Below are positions 9,830 through 21,536 of a DNA stretch of 64,000 bases, piece after piece. Origin of the DNA: Aricia agestis (Eukaryota; Arthropoda; Insecta; Lepidoptera; Lycaenidae); assembly GCF_905147365.1 (NCBI RefSeq), contig NC_056423.1, forward strand, positions 414,501-478,500. The letters run 5' to 3'. Made by a program: the position numbers and the translations under genes. The stretch's first letter is position 1. Each line of letters starts with the position of its first letter. The notes under the pieces were generated by a model. The model was not told where the DNA came from, did not search any database, and saw nothing but the letters and a program-made list of their open reading frames with translations.

Positions 9830-10210
9830 TATACACCACGCGGGCCGCTCACGTGATCACCCCGCCCCTCCCCCCTCCCCTCCTCTAATCCTCTAACTGC
9901 CCCTCTAATGTTCCCTGATCCCTCCCCTCATCTCCCCTTTAGCAATATCTCTGTTGAGCTTAAGTATACTTATTTCAATGTAATAGCGGGCTGATTATTC
10001 CAATCCATTAATCCAATCCAGCGATTAGATTTCGAGAAAAGGTTGGCCCGTCTCGGATATGCCATTATTTTGTCTCTCATATTCGTCATTTAAAAGTAAA
10101 GTATGTTACGTAGTATTTTATCCTCTTTGGGAAAGTGAAAACGGTGAATACAGATTACAGGCACAAAACTTTTCATGACTTATATGAAATTATGTGCTTC
10201 GTTATTTTGA
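9830..10210. other. No gene seen
   Basis: C-rich pyrimidine stretch (about 9858-9945, 'cccctcccc' runs) then unrecognised sequence. Confidence 0.4.
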
Positions 10211-10543
10211 TTTTTTTTTTATGAAATAAGGGGGCAAACGAGCAAACGGGTCACCTGATGGAAAGCAACTTCCGTCGCCCATGGACACTCGCAGCATCAG
10301 AAGAGCTGCAGGTGCGTTGCCAGCCTTTTAAGAGGGAATAGGGTAATAGGGGAAAGTAGGGATGGAAAGGGAACGGAATAAGGGAGGATAGGGAAGGGAA
10401 TAGGGTAGGGGATTGGGCCTCCGGTAAACTCACTCACTCGGCGAAACACAGTGCAAGCGCTGTTACACGCCGGTTTTCTGTGAGGACGTGGTATTTCTCC
10501 GGTCGAGCCGGCCCATTCGTGCCGAAGCATGGCTCTCCCACGT
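10211..10543 (-). repeat. Dispersed repeat A, minus orientation, near full length
   Basis: From poly(T) at 10211 to 'ggctctcccacgt' at 10543. The 3' block, the GGGAATAGGGTAGG-type low-complexity middle, the 'gcgctgtt' palindrome and the head 'gagccatgcttcggcacgaa' (read on minus) are all present. Confidence 0.85.
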
Positions 10544-10759
10544 CAGCTTATAAGTACTTTAGTAAATTTGGAAAGGCTGCTATCCAAATCAATCTGTTTC
10601 CATTATGGACTGCGAAAATGCCATTTGGACGCCTCAAGCATAAACTCTTCGGATTTGTAAGTTAGTGCCAGCACAGACGTCGGTTAATCCCATGGTAACT
10701 GCTACACTCAGAGACAAATATGATTTTTTGCATAACTGTAATTAAATTAAGGTTTAGAC

Positions 10760-11374
10760 CAGAGGTTCCAAAACTCCTTTGTTTCGAGGTCCACTTTTAA
10801 GGTGTTGGTGCATACTGCGGACCCCCTGTGACACCCCCCACCCGCCTGATGAAACTTGCGCGCTATTATTTTAAGTAGCAGGCGCTGTGCTTTTCAACAA
10901 TTAATGATCCGCCTATGCCAGTTACGCTAGGGGCATTACATTTTTCAATATACGCCGCGTCAGGATTACAAATATTATTGAAAGAAAAATATTTATCAAT
11001 GGCACACCTATGACGTCACTAGAGTAATTATTCATATTAAAGTGGCGTTTCCACGATATAGCTTTGAGTTCTAGCACGTAGTTCCCGCGTAGCTAGCAAG
11101 ACTAGGCGGAGTTCAGACACAACTTTAACTGGGCGGGCAGGCAGCGCGGCATCGGCGAGTCTTGAATCTTGACAAACTCTTTCTGAATATTATGGAATAT
11201 GCAAGTTCTTATTCTTAAGATATTTGCTGCCTTTATTAATAGGAGAAGTCAAGTCAGGTCACTAAATACATTTTTAACGACTTGTGGACCCCCATTTTTT
11301 TCCACGCAAGCGTAGACCCCTGTCGGCGCTCCTGGACCCCTGAGGGTCCACCTGGACCACTTTGGGAATCAATG
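10760..11374. mobile_element. hAT-type non-autonomous element, 615 bp
   Basis: The ends CAGAGGTTCCAAAA and (inverted) CATTGATTCCCAAAGTGG are of the hAT class 'CAGxGxTTCCCAAA'. Flanks gtttagac (10752-10759) and gtttagaa (11375-11382) agree in 7 of 8 bases. The subterminal 'gaggtccac' and 'gggtccacctggacc' are typical. No ORF. Confidence 0.75.
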
Positions 11375-11385
11375 GTTTAGAAATT

Positions 11386-11684
11386 GAATATACCTAGCGG
11401 AATAGAGCAACAATCTCGAGCTGTCAAACGAAACCGAAATTGGTTTACATCTGTGTGTAAAAATATGTGTACGTATACACTAAAACAAATATGATTGAAC
11501 ATGAATTCTATGAGATTAAATTGTCAACGTGCCGATAAGTGCCGACTGCACGTCAAAAATGAGTTTTGCTGTCATGTATCACATATCTCTCTTTACTACG
11601 CAGTGTTACTGATAGTGACATCTCGCTTGCTCAGGCCTTTGTTTCTCTACTCCGCTAGGTATATTAACTTTATGGTTTAGACAT
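11386..11684. mobile_element. Non-autonomous DNA transposon family T, copy 2
   Basis: Begins 'aatatacctagcggaatag', ends 'ctccgctaggtatattaac' plus 'tttatgg'. The interior aligns with copy 1 at 2938-3258. Confidence 0.75.
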
Positions 11685-11835
11685 AAGCCCCATACATTAT
11701 CTGTCAAACTCTTCATTAAATTGAAGTTTAATCGTAATTAAATGTTCTGAGTCCGACCGTCATCAGTTGTATCTATAATCACTTGCTATTGTTATGATAG
11801 TTATCGAAATGAGTAGTAAAAAAGTGAGTAAAACA

Positions 11836-11870
11836 AAACGTAGTCGAAAACGTGATGTTTTCGACTACGT
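11836..11870. repeat. Perfect 15-bp hairpin
   Basis: AACGTAGTCGAAAAC and GTTTTCGACTACGTT separated by 'gtgat'. A GC-rich stretch (cgccgccgccgcgacgcgccg) follows directly. Confidence 0.8.
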
Positions 11871-11989
11871 TCCCGTCCCGCGCCGCCGCCGCGACGCGCC
11901 GTCGAGCGGTGAAACGTGAGCGGCTTATCACACTGTCACATTTACATCATTATCGGCCAAGTACCGCGCGAAAATAACCATCCAATAAC

Positions 11990-12152
11990 AACAATAATAA
12001 CTCCCACATCGGTTTCGGTGACGGTGGCCGGATTCATTGAAATTTGAAACCAGGCTGGAGTAATTTTATAGTGCCCAAGAGTGTGCGCAGTACACAAGAG
12101 CACTCTGTATTCCTACTATCATAACCCAGTGGGACGGAAGACAGACACGATC
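11990..12152 (-). mobile_element. tRNA-derived SINE, 3' part only
   Basis: Matches the SINE at 48696-49064 over 'cacatcggtttcggtg', 'aattttatagtgccc', 'gtgtgcgcagtacacaagag' and 'ataacccagtg'. The tRNA-like head is gone; a Helitron fragment follows. Confidence 0.75.
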
Positions 12153-12341
12153 CATACTAATGTTACAAATGCGAAAGGTTGTCTGTTACCTCTTCGCGCG
12201 CAAACCGCTGAAACGATTTTGCTGTGGTATGGAGATAATTTGAGTCCCGGGAAAGGACCTATGACAATGTTTATTCCGGATAAATGTACCGTTCCCGCGA
12301 GATAAATGAACTTTGGCGCAACGGACTTGCGAGCGTCATTT
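12153..12341 (+). mobile_element. Non-autonomous Helitron (family 1), decayed 3' end
   Basis: 'tccatactaatgttacaaatgcgaaa' to 'gcgagcgtcatttgg'; the expected CTAG has become TTTGG. Middle blocks 'gttacctcttcgcgc' and 'tgagtcccgggaaaggacc' are clear. Confidence 0.75.
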
Positions 12342-13421
12342 GGTAAAAATAAGTAATAAAATATCTACAATACCTAAACAGTAAACATCCATTGACAAAC
12401 AATTAGGTACTCGGTACTTCACGGAAGGTTTACAACAATTGAAAGTGCAGGAAATTTTCCACTCGTTTTTGGAAACGTGATGCGGCTTGCGGCTACGGGC
12501 GGCTACGGCTACGGCTGTACGAACATGTGTTTATATTTTATTGACACGTCAGTTGTACACACGCGTGTTAACACGTGAAAAAACAACAATGAAAACTACA
12601 TTTTTTTTCAGTCGCTGAAAAATTTCATGATAAATGGACAGATATTTTAATATTTTATTTTCTGCTTAAAGACCACAATTTTTGAACGTTATAATTAAAA
12701 AGTACTTACCTGAAAAAATTATGAAATTATTGAAAACTAGCTGACTCGACAGTCATTGTCCTGTCTTAACGATGATTATATTTTAATTTAAATTGGTATA
12801 ATTACAAAAAAAGTGTGTTTATTTTTCCTTGCCATCGTGCACTCATTCCAAACTATTAGAATAAATAAACCTAAAAGGCCCAGACGAATAGTGCCATGAT
12901 GGCTCATTTCAAGCTTAGAATAGGCATTCATAACAGTTACAATAGTTCTCCCCGAGATTATATTCAAAGGTTTTAACCGGCTTCCAAAAAGTAGGAGGAG
13001 GAGAAGGTTTTATGTTCTCTGTGGATATTTTTTGACACGACTACCGAGAAATTAGGCGCATGAGTCATGAGTCATGACCGACTGTTTACATGCCCAATGC
13101 CCATCCACTTCGGCTCGAGTGTAACCGGCTCGTTGACGGAGGCAAGAGCCCTGCGGATGACGTCATTTATGGAGGCATGGGCCATGTCGGGACTGGCGGC
13201 CGGCCGGCACCTTGGCGGCAAGACAGTCCGTGGTGCCCCTGGCGGTCCACTGAGATGCCGTAATGGCAGCGATGGGCTATAACGGTGATTTTGGCAACTA
13301 TACGCAAGCCGACTGAAATATTATTGAAACCACTGAAACATTCACAACTTGAACAACTCAAACAAATCTAGCTCTTATTCATACTAAGCGCAATAACACT
13401 TTAATATTAAGTAAAGAAAAA
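12342..13421. other. No gene seen
   Basis: Unrecognised sequence with a GGCTAC-type run near 12488-12515 and a fragment 'ttttaaccggcttccaaaaag...ggatattttttgac' (12972-13035) of a repeat that recurs at 45227-45282. The ORFs at 13067-13361 overlap antisense and show no motif. Confidence 0.4.
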
Positions 13422-13651
13422 TCCATACTAATATTATAAACGCGAAAGTGTGTCTGTCTGTCTATCTGTATGTCTGTCTGTCTGTCTGTTACCTCTTCAC
13501 GCTCAAACCGCTGAACCGATTTTGCTGAAATTTGGTATGGAGATACTCTGAGGCTCGGGAAAGGACATAGGATACTTTTTATCCCGAAAAAATGTACGGT
13601 TCCCGCGCGATAAACGAGTTTTGGCGCAACGGAGTTGCGGGCGTCATCTAG
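13422..13651 (+). mobile_element. Non-autonomous Helitron (family 1), complete short form
   Basis: TCCATACTAATATTATAAA at the 5' end, (tctg)n block, 'cgctgaaccgattttgctg', and the 3' end 'gcgggcgtcatCTAG', inserted between A and T. Confidence 0.85.
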
Positions 13652-13736
13652 TTACGTATATTTACGAGCTCGATTAGAAATAAACCATCTTACAACAAAA
13701 ACTTACTTCTTCGTTATGACATCATGCAAGGTACAG

Positions 13737-13972
13737 GTGTACCGTGTAACAGAACTAAGTGAAAATTGTTTTAGGTTGCGAATGTGTTCACTGTGAAAGT
13801 AGCAGCGCTGAAAGAGTATTTCTTTCCAACTTTTATATGAGCTAACTCATGAAGTCATGAGTCATGACACTCATGACTCAGGGATCATTAAGCTGGGCGC
13901 TTGCCCATACAAGTGAACTCTATACAATGGACCTATACACACCCTAAACTATTATCACTTAGTTTTGTTATG
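13737..13972. mobile_element. Palindromic mariner-like MITE (family P), rearranged
   Basis: Ends 'gtaccgtgtaacagaactaa' and 'acttagttttgttatgta' with 'gtgaaagtagcagcgctgaa' between. The middle holds a short 'catgagtcatgac' palindromic repeat. Confidence 0.65.
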
Positions 13973-14470
13973 TATGACTATAACATCATGATGTCTCACA
14001 GTATTAATAGCATATTATATCCAGCTGTTACATTATACCTAGTTATAATGGTACGGCGGATTACTGAGCCGTGGGCGACCTCAATCGCACAGTCAACGAA
14101 CTGCGGTCACGTGCAGTCAGGGTTGCCGGTATCTCTGTGAGTGTGTACTCTGTATACACTGTGTAGTGTGTATATTAATAGTCTGTGCAAATTATTGTCA
14201 ATAGAGAATATTATGCATAATAAAACCGGCCAAGTGCGAGTTATTAAGAGGTTTTTGATTTATTTTCATATTTCAGTTGATTTAATGGAAGTTAAATTAA
14301 GGTTTACCATTCATGGCGTATAAAAAAACTACTGGTTAGATCTCGTTCGAACCAATTTTCGTTGGTAGTTTTTGTAGTAATGTACATCATAATATATTTT
14401 TTTTAGACTAGACACACATTTTACTACTTTGGAAGATTCTCTCTCGCAAACTATTCAGGTTAGAAAAAAA

Positions 14471-15107
14471 CCTACTAATATTATAAATGCGAAAATATCT
14501 CTGTCTGTCTGTCTGTCTGTCAGTCTCGCTTTCACGCCAAACGCCAAAACTACCGAACCGATTATAATGAAATTTTATATACAGATAGTCTAAAGCCTGA
14601 GAAAGGACATAGGCTACTTTTTTACTGGAAAATAGGGTTGTCAGGGGGTGAAAATGGGTAAATTTGTTCAAATTAAGTTAGTTCCAAAAATTTATAATAG
14701 ATGGCGCCGTGCGTCTTCTATATCGCGCTGACGCTTGCTCAAAAGTCTTTCTATAAGAGGTGGTATCATCTTACATTTAAGTTTCGATTTTTTTCGATTG
14801 TTATATCTATTCTACGGTATTAAAAAACTCAGTACTTTATCTGTGCAGTGACGTAACCTTAAACCTATCAATGATAAATAGTTTATGGGTAAAGTTGTGT
14901 AATTGGGGGGCTAAATAAGCTTTAAAATTTGGCATAAAATATAAAGTTTAATATAAAAAAATGAAATACTTATTGTGTGCACACTGCACAGCTGTATTGA
15001 TTTAAGGGGTACCAGGGTTTTTCTATAAAAGCTTTTGACACCAATTTTGTTGACATCGCGCTTTATAAACTGAAGTCCACGCGGACGAAGTCGCGGGCAA
15101 CAGCTAG
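14471..15107 (+). mobile_element. Non-autonomous Helitron (family 1), long form
   Basis: From 'cctactaatattataaatg' to hairpin 'cgcggacgaagtcgcggg' and 'caacagCTAG'. It is nearly collinear with the copies at 23914, 40967 and 56162. Confidence 0.85.
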
Positions 15108-15339
15108 TAAACAATAAAATTACTTTTATTTACGACTTGAACAAAAGGATAGTAATACTAGTGGAACGGGAAAAGCTACGGTCTTCTGGAACGCGGGGAT
15201 ATTATAGTCTATTGAATTTTTGTCGGTCGCGATTAGCCGCGGTAAAGATCGGAACGGACCTTAAGTTTATGTCCACAGTTTGTCCATACTTTCGCATTTC
15301 TACTGGTGGCCGTGCTAGCCCGGCAGGGCTCTCTTCGCT

Positions 15340-15722
15340 CGCTTTGATAAATGCAAAAGTGTGTCTGTCAGCACTCAGCTGTCTGTCTGTCTGTTACCTC
15401 CTCAGGCTCCTCTGCACGCCCAAACCGCTGAAACGGTACGGAGATACTTTGAGTCCCGACTCCAGGTCTGTAGCTAGAGTCAGATTTGAGGTAGGGCAGC
15501 AGGTTACAGGTAGGGCAGAAGAAAAAAATAATAATAATTGTTTGATTTTCTTGGGTTTTGGTATTTTTAAGGTAGGGCATTGCCCCCCAATCCCCCCCAA
15601 GCCCCCCTCTAGCTACGGCCGTGCCCGACTCCCGAGACAGGACATGGGCTACTTATAAAATAACGTAGGTATTTTAACTCTGTTGACCCGTTTGCTCGTT
15701 TGCCCCCTTATTTCATTTAAAA
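15340..15722. repeat. Helitron and repeat A remnants with C-rich spacer
   Basis: 15350-15460 holds Helitron family 1 blocks ('gtgtgtctgtc', 'cgcccaaaccgctgaaac', 'gatactttgagtcccg'); 15483-15600 has two 'gtagggcag' units and a C-run 'cccccaatcccccccaagccc'; 15683-15722 is the repeat A tail 'gacccgtttgctcgtttg'. The ORF across it (15137-15658) is non-coding repeat. Confidence 0.6.
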
Positions 15723-15877
15723 AAATGATGTGTCATCGGTAATTTAAAATACGTTGCGGGAGAAACCATGGCGAACTTCCGCCGCGGAATAATAACAATT
15801 AAGTAACTAAGTAATTAGTCCGGAAAAATATCTACTGCTAACTGTTCAAAACTTGTAAGTCGTATTATAATTTATAA

Positions 15878-16234
15878 TCTATACTTAATAATATTATAAA
15901 GCGGAAGAGTTTGTTTGTTTGTTTGTTTGTTTGAACGCGCTGATCTCAGGAACTACTGGTCCGATTTGAAAAATTCTTTCCTTGCCCATTTATTGAGGAA
16001 GGCTATATTTCATCACGCTAAAACTAATAGGAGCGAAGAAATAGAGGAAAATGTGGAAAAAACGGGGGAAATTATTTGAAAGGGCTCTCATCTCACGAAC
16101 TACTGGAGAAATTTACTGTTATTTGGCACAGATAAGAAGTAGACGTGACGTGAAGGGTCATAGGCTATTTTTTGTGGACTAATTTGTCTGTGAAATACCT
16201 AATTTACACGGACGAAGCCGCGCGGAACGCCTAG
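15878..16234 (+). mobile_element. Non-autonomous Helitron (Lep1-like), complete
   Basis: 5' TCTATACTTAATAATATTATAAA, a (gttt)n block, and the 3' end 'gaagccgcgcggaacgcCTAG', between A and T. Same family as the head-to-head pair at 35940-36491. Confidence 0.8.
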
Positions 16235-16579
16235 TATTGTATATTTGTACCTCGTTTGTTGTAGCTTCTCGTCACGTGCGGCGACCGGACGATATATGTG
16301 TTGTGTGTGTGCTCTGTGTGTGTCAGCACTTATCGCTGGCCATGTGCCGGTTGATGGACCGATAATGTCTACAAGAATATAAATACTATTTAGCAAACTG
16401 TGTATTTGCATTTTGCGTATTGATATAGTTGATAAGGCATTCACAAATCACAGGGGTAATTAGAGCAAAAAGCTGCACTGTATAAATAAAAAAAAATATT
16501 CCATTTTGTCGCTAAAACTCGAGAACTCTATATTTTCTATTACCGCTTACATGAGTCAGATTTTGCTTCCAATCTCATT

Positions 16580-16860
16580 GCATACAGGATGTGACAAAAC
16601 AAAGTAATAATACTTTACAGTTTAGGGTTGGTATTTTGTCTCTTGTATAGAGTTCAGTCAAGTAGCAGCGCTGAAAGATATACCTACATTTCATTGTATG
16701 GGCAAATTCATTCGGAGCATTTCTCATACATACATAAACATAGAAGTCAAAATGTAACTCTTTCAACGCTACTTCCACAGTAAACTCTACAATAATATGT
16801 TATACACCCTAAAGTCTAAACTGTAAAGTATTATCACTTATCAATATTATGTTACACCCT
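16580..16860. mobile_element. Palindromic mariner-like MITE (family P), diverged
   Basis: 'tacaggatgtgacaaaacaaag' to 'atgttacaccctata'; both arms carry 'aagtattatcactta'-type blocks and a shortened middle. Confidence 0.65.
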
Positions 16861-17129
16861 ATACATCAACATGCAAAGTGCCGAATGCGACATTTACGTG
16901 GAAATGTGAGGCATGCGGTACGCCATGTGCCGCGTGTGGTTGCGGCATAACGTGACTCGACGCGTGTAGTGGCGGCATAACGTGACCTGGATTGGGGTTA
17001 GAGGCTGATGGCCTCCAAGTTTCAATGTTTTTTTTTGTAAATAAAGGTAATGGGCATTGACTTGAAAGTATCGAGATCTTCCGAAAATGATTCTTACTTC
17101 CCGACACTATCGAGAATCGAAATAACTCT

Positions 17130-17228
17130 TGAGTATTCCTGAGTCTTGACTCTTGAGTCCTGAGTCCTGGGTGACTGGGTGGAAGTGTGACTCAGGAGTC
17201 CTGACTCCTGAGTCAAGACTCTGAGTCT
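17130..17228. repeat. Self-complementary GAGTC-rich stretch
   Basis: 'gagtcttgactcttgagtcc' on the left and 'ggactcctgagtcaagactc'-like on the right can pair. Could be a decayed MITE core. Confidence 0.5.
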
Positions 17229-17770
17229 GATGGTGGTTAAATAATTTGTAAATTGTATAACTAAAAGGAAGTTTAACGTTTTGTCAACGCGATATTGATT
17301 ATGATTCGAGTTTTTTCTAAAGCTGAATCAAAGTCGACATATTTTTTTCAGCATATAAATATTTATATTTTAGTAAATAATAATCTGTTGTATATTTTTA
17401 TACTGAAGCGAGTCTTAATATCAGTAATCAGTGGTAGCACTTTAAGCAGCACCCAATCAGAACAATCTTGTGATCGAAGCGCAAAATGCAGAATGACATT
17501 TGCCCAAAGCAGCTTATTCCTATTTTCCAACCTAGCTATAATTAGCCATTCACCACCCAATTTTATCTTTCAACCTCTTTTATTAATATACTTAATAAAA
17601 GTATTTTACATAAACATTCCCCCCATTCCCAACAAAACTAGCTTATGGCTTACCTATTCTGGTTTTCTGTACTTATACTGAAGGACTGCGAAAATTATTA
17701 CCTTTGCCCGCAACGGCAAAATAGCCAGATTAGGCCCTGATCATCATTAAAATACATTTTATCATGATTA

Positions 17771-17907
17771 GGGAGATCGCTGACGACAGACTTTTTGTGG
17801 CCACGCCGCGCCGCGCGCCGTGCCGCGCCGTGCCGCGCCGTGCCGCGGCCGACTGTATGGGCGCCGCAGACTCAATCGCACAAAAAGTCTGTCGTCTGCG
17901 ATCTCCC
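17771..17907. mobile_element. MITE with 29-bp inverted ends and GC-rich core
   Basis: 'gggagatcgctgacgacaga...tttttgtg' is matched inverted by 'gcacaaaaagtctgtcgtct...gcgatctccc'. The core is built of 'gccgtgccgc' repeats. Confidence 0.8.
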
Positions 17908-17920
17908 ATAACCTTCAATT

Positions 17921-17989
17921 AACGGCCGTTCCCAATATTTGATCTATCTCTGGATTTGCCCTACTAGAGATAGGAATAGCTCACAATTG

Positions 17990-18026
<37 letters not shown>

Positions 18027-18340
18027 TCAAAGGTGACTGACTGATTGACATAGTGATCTATCAACGCACAGCCCAAACCGCTGGACGGATCGGGCTGAAA
18101 TTTGGCATGCAGGTAGATGTTATAACGTAGGCATCCGCTAAGAAAGAATTTTGATAAATTCCAACCCCAAGGGGTTCAAATAGGGGATGAAAGTTTGTAT
18201 ATAATAATACTTCTTAACGCGAGCGAAGCCGCGGGCAAAAGCTCGTAAAATATATGTCTCTAATGTCTAATGTGAGCTATTCCTATCTCTAGTAGGGCAA
18301 AACCCGAGATAGATCAAATATTGGGAACGGCCGTTAATGA
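17921..18340. mobile_element. MITE family N, copy 1, with another repeat nested inside
   Basis: Inverted arms of about 60 bases: 'cggccgttcccaatatttga' at 17921-17985 and its complement at 18262-18338; TTAA stands at both outer borders. 18000-18247 is a separate insertion: a (TA)n run, 'ctcaaaggtgactgactgat', and an end 'gcgagcgaagccgcgggcaa'. That inserted repeat recurs in pieces at 25224-25295 and 42082-42181. Confidence 0.75.
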
Positions 18341-18494
18341 AGAGTTTGATTTATGTCAACATTTTAAATTAATGACATTATACAAGGTAATTAATGTTCC
18401 ACTCTGAGTGCGGCAGTATTTACGCATGTGCCAATGTGACAACGGCTTTACTTCCGCTCACGTTGCCGGGAGTTTGCCGGCTTGGGACAGACAG

Positions 18495-18846
18495 CAGTGA
18501 TGCCAGATTGGGAGGAATCCCCCCAAATTTGGCGGGGATTGTTGGAGGAAAAAATCTGGGAACAAACGGCGAAATCTAAGTACTATGGTCCCGTTTTTAC
18601 CGCTTGGTTACGACTTACGGAACCATAAACATGATCAAGGAGCTCGCGAAGATGCTGATTCTGTAAAGATTGGACGCTATTGCAGAAATAGTGTACATTC
18701 ATCGTATCCATTTGTGAAATTCCCATTCATAATGAACAAAAATTTTCTTTTATAATTTGTGGGGGGATTTTTCTTAAAGTCCCGAATTTTGGGGGGATTT
18801 CGGGGAACACTTGGGGAGAAACCGAGTTGGCCGTCTGGCAACACTG
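18495..18846. mobile_element. hAT-type MITE with perfect 8-bp target duplication
   Basis: Ends CAGTGATGCCAGA and (inverted) CAGTGTTGCCAGA; ACAGACAG flanks both sides (18487-18494 and 18847-18854). The middle contains a scrap of repeat E ('ggtcccgtttttaccg'). Confidence 0.85.
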
Positions 18847-19061
18847 ACAGACAGGCGACAGCATGCAGCGCCGTTGTTTTGAATTTTTGATTCTGAATAT
18901 CTCACGTGGCGGCGAACGTGCGCGCGCGCAGGGGAACGACCTAGCCCTTTTGTTTTGAAACTTACTTGAAAGTTGAAACCTTGAGCAACTATTATATTAT
19001 ATTCTGTGATAAATGATATTAATATAAGTATTATCATAGAGAAAATATACACTTTCTTACG

Positions 19062-19207
19062 TGGTAGAGCCATGCTTCGGTACGAATGGGCCGGCTCGAC
19101 CGGAAAAATACCACGGGCTCACAGAAAACCGGCGTGATTGGCGTGACGGAAGTTGCTTTCCATCAGGTGACCCGTTTGCTCGTTTGCCCCTTTTTTCATA
19201 AAAAAAA
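19062..19207 (+). repeat. Dispersed repeat A with internal deletion
   Basis: Head 'gagccatgcttcggtacgaa' then directly the tail 'tttccatcaggtgacccgt...tttcataaaaaaaa'; the middle low-complexity part is missing. Confidence 0.8.
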
Positions 19208-19550
19208 TACACGTACTTATTATGATATAAGTTATAAGTTTGAAAAGGTTAAGCTGTTTTGCTAGTGTTAATTAAGTGTATCAAGCTAAATCACGGAGCT
19301 ATTAGCGCCGTGGCCCGTGAGCTAAATTAATGCAACTTGGGTATTAAAGTTGTATAGAAACTTAATACCTATGAAGTACTATCATAGAGTAATAAATACT
19401 ACCGTTTGCTACACTTGCCTTTTTGTTTAGGTAGGTACTGTTAAAACCATAAACTTATATAAGTAAATAAGTCTCATAAGTCTATGGTTAAACCGTGAGC
19501 GTAGGAACACGTCGCAGCAGCTGTCGCAGCAGCAGATAGACACGGTAATA

Positions 19551-19700
19551 CTTACGGCCGTTCCCAATATTTGATCTATCTCTGGTTTTGCCCTACTAGA
19601 GATAGGAATAGCTCACATTAGACATTTGTCAATTGTGAGCTATTCCTATCTCTAGTAGGGCAAAACCAGAGATAGATCAAATATTGGGAATGGCCGTTAA
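19551..19700. mobile_element. MITE family N, copy 2
   Basis: Near-perfect inverted arms (about 63 bases each) with a short centre 'tttgtca'. Outer borders TTA/TTAA. The same arms as 17921-18340 without the nested insertion. Confidence 0.85.
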
Positions 19701-20439
19701 AGTTAATACCCTTACCTAATACCCTTTTATTTTTTTACCAAAAACAATTGGATGCAAAGAATTCTAGTATATTGGATGATGATAAATATGAAATTGGAAA
19801 ATAAAGTTAAAACATGTAGTAATTGGGAAAAAATCGCAATTCAATAATAATAATAATATATTTTATTTCAAATTTATTATAATAAATTGTAATAAAATAC
19901 ATAACTTATAATTTTCTACTTTCATGATTGAGACTCAAATAACGTCGTTACAGCGCCATCTATTATTGATTTTAAAACTTTTACGTAAAAGAGACATCTA
20001 GCGGCTTAACTGAAAACCTTGTAGTGAGCAACTGATCCAAAGGAAATAAGTCATTGCAGAGAATATATTATGTAGCTCATGTAACTAAATAGTTTCAGTA
20101 TAAAAGTATAGATAGCGCTTTTAATATTTATATCAAAAATCTAATTGGTTATTTCCTGGAATTATTTTCATCAAAACGTGCTGATTGAAAAAGCTACCTA
20201 CTTTTGGTCCCGGCAAACTTTAAGGCACAGATTTCAGTTTATTACCACAGATTATTTAAGCTGTCGCTCGCGCGCTCCACGCGCAAAATCTTAATCATCT
20301 AGTGCTCAAAAAGAGGGTTAACTGGAAAGTTTTCCGGGAGTTTTGAAAATTGATGATTTTATAGATTTCGACGTGCTCTTTTCGAATTTTCACTTTGCCA
20401 CCTCGTATCTTTGCCGCTCGCACCGCCATATTGGAATAT

Positions 20440-20560
20440 GAAGGGTTCCGTACCATTATTGAGCGAAAGTTAGCAAAAAATAGTGTCTTTTGTATGGGAG
20501 CCCCCCTTAAATATTTATATTATTCAAATATAATTAAGAATATTGTGAGTATTTCAAGTG
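20440..20560 (+). repeat. Dispersed repeat E, middle fragment
   Basis: 'gaagggttccgtaccattat' to 'tatgggagccccccttaaat'. It runs straight into the CXC-domain fragment. Confidence 0.7.
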
Positions 20561-20561
20561 T

Positions 20562-20831
20562 TTGGGATGCAAAAAGGGATGTCGAGGAGCCTGCGAATGC
20601 AGAAAGGCTGGATTAAAGTGCTCCGTTATATGCACCAATTGCAATGATACCTGTGAATATTCGCATGTTCCACTACAAGATAGCGATGAGGAGGAAGAGA
20701 CAGATTCTATTCTCGAGCAAACGTATGATAAAATCGAGGAACAAGAGGACTACAACGGAGCTGATGATTCCATCGCGGATGACGTGGAGAAAATTTCGAT
20801 TTGTGACTGTGCACAGTACCGAAGACGATGA
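20562..20831 (+). pseudogene. CXC-domain (tesmin/TSO1-like) protein fragment
   Basis: The frame reads GCKKGCRGACECRKAGLKCS followed by VICTNCNDTCEYSH and an acidic tail (DSDEEEETDSILE). The spacing of cysteines (C-x3-C-x3-C-x-C-x6-C-x3-C-x2-C) is that of one CXC repeat, a zinc/DNA-binding unit. In insect genomes such single CXC units with an acidic tail often sit at the C-terminus of proteins encoded by repeats; I cannot name the element. There is no upstream body: repeat E is fused directly before it, so this is probably a broken copy. The ATG shown is just the first in frame. Confidence 0.55.
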
Positions 20832-20936
20832 ACTTTCAGAACCGGGTCCATCAAAAATAGCGAAGCGAAGGAGAATGTGCTAAATTTTGTGATAGTGCAA
20901 GAAAACGCGCCACTTACTCTACGGCTTGTATAAATA

Positions 20937-21066
20937 GTCAGTACTCAAGATGCAGCTCGGTTTCAAGACGCGGTTCGGTTCTGTGATTGGTCCAAATTTT
21001 GACAGCCAACCAATCACAGACCCTGAACCGTGTCTTGAGACCGAGATGCATCTTGAGTACTGACTA
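20937..21066. mobile_element. Fold-back MITE, 56-bp arms
   Basis: 'agtcagtactcaagatgcag' at the left and 'ctgcatcttgagtactgact'-like complement at the right, with 'ctgtgattggt'/'accaatcacag' inside. Almost the whole element pairs. Confidence 0.85.
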
Positions 21067-21090
21067 ACTCATGGTGGTGTGGAAATGAGC

Positions 21091-21536
21091 TAAGAGCCCA
21101 TATGACCCTAACTTGACTACATACTTTAACCTAGATCTCAAAATCTGTAAGGTCTAGAAAACTGATTTTTTTACACAAGTAACTTCAGTTCATAAAGATT
21201 AAATGCTCAAGACGAAAACACGATTACTCAAAAAATGCTCGATAGTTTCTTTTTTACAAAAAAACCTTGTTTTAGACACATTTTTGCTTGGATCTTCGAA
21301 GTTTGCTGTCTTTTCTTTAATATTTTTTAATATCTAAAAAGGTATTGATAAAACCTAAATTTGCTCAAAACACCTTTTTCATAATTATTATAGTTCGTCT
21401 TTTATTCAAGTAAAACTAACTCGGCGATGATTCCGCGCCGTCCTTTTTCACCTGGCATATGAAAGACGGGCGTGAGTGTGAAGAGAGAAGGACGATGTTT
21501 GATTTTTAGAGTCAGGTGAGCTCTTAATGGGCGTTG
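21091..21536. mobile_element. TTAA-type non-autonomous element (related to 57838-58132)
   Basis: Left 'taagagcccatatgacccta', right 'agtcaggtgagctcttaa'. It shares 'ctggcatatgaaagacggg' and 'tgaagagagaaggacgatgt' with the MITE at 57838-58132. Confidence 0.65.

Noticed and set aside
9487..9888. 133-codon ORF
   Set aside because: It crosses the end of a hAT MITE into a C-rich stretch; no transposase motif.
15137..15658. 173-codon ORF
   Set aside because: It reads through Helitron remnants and a C-rich simple sequence.
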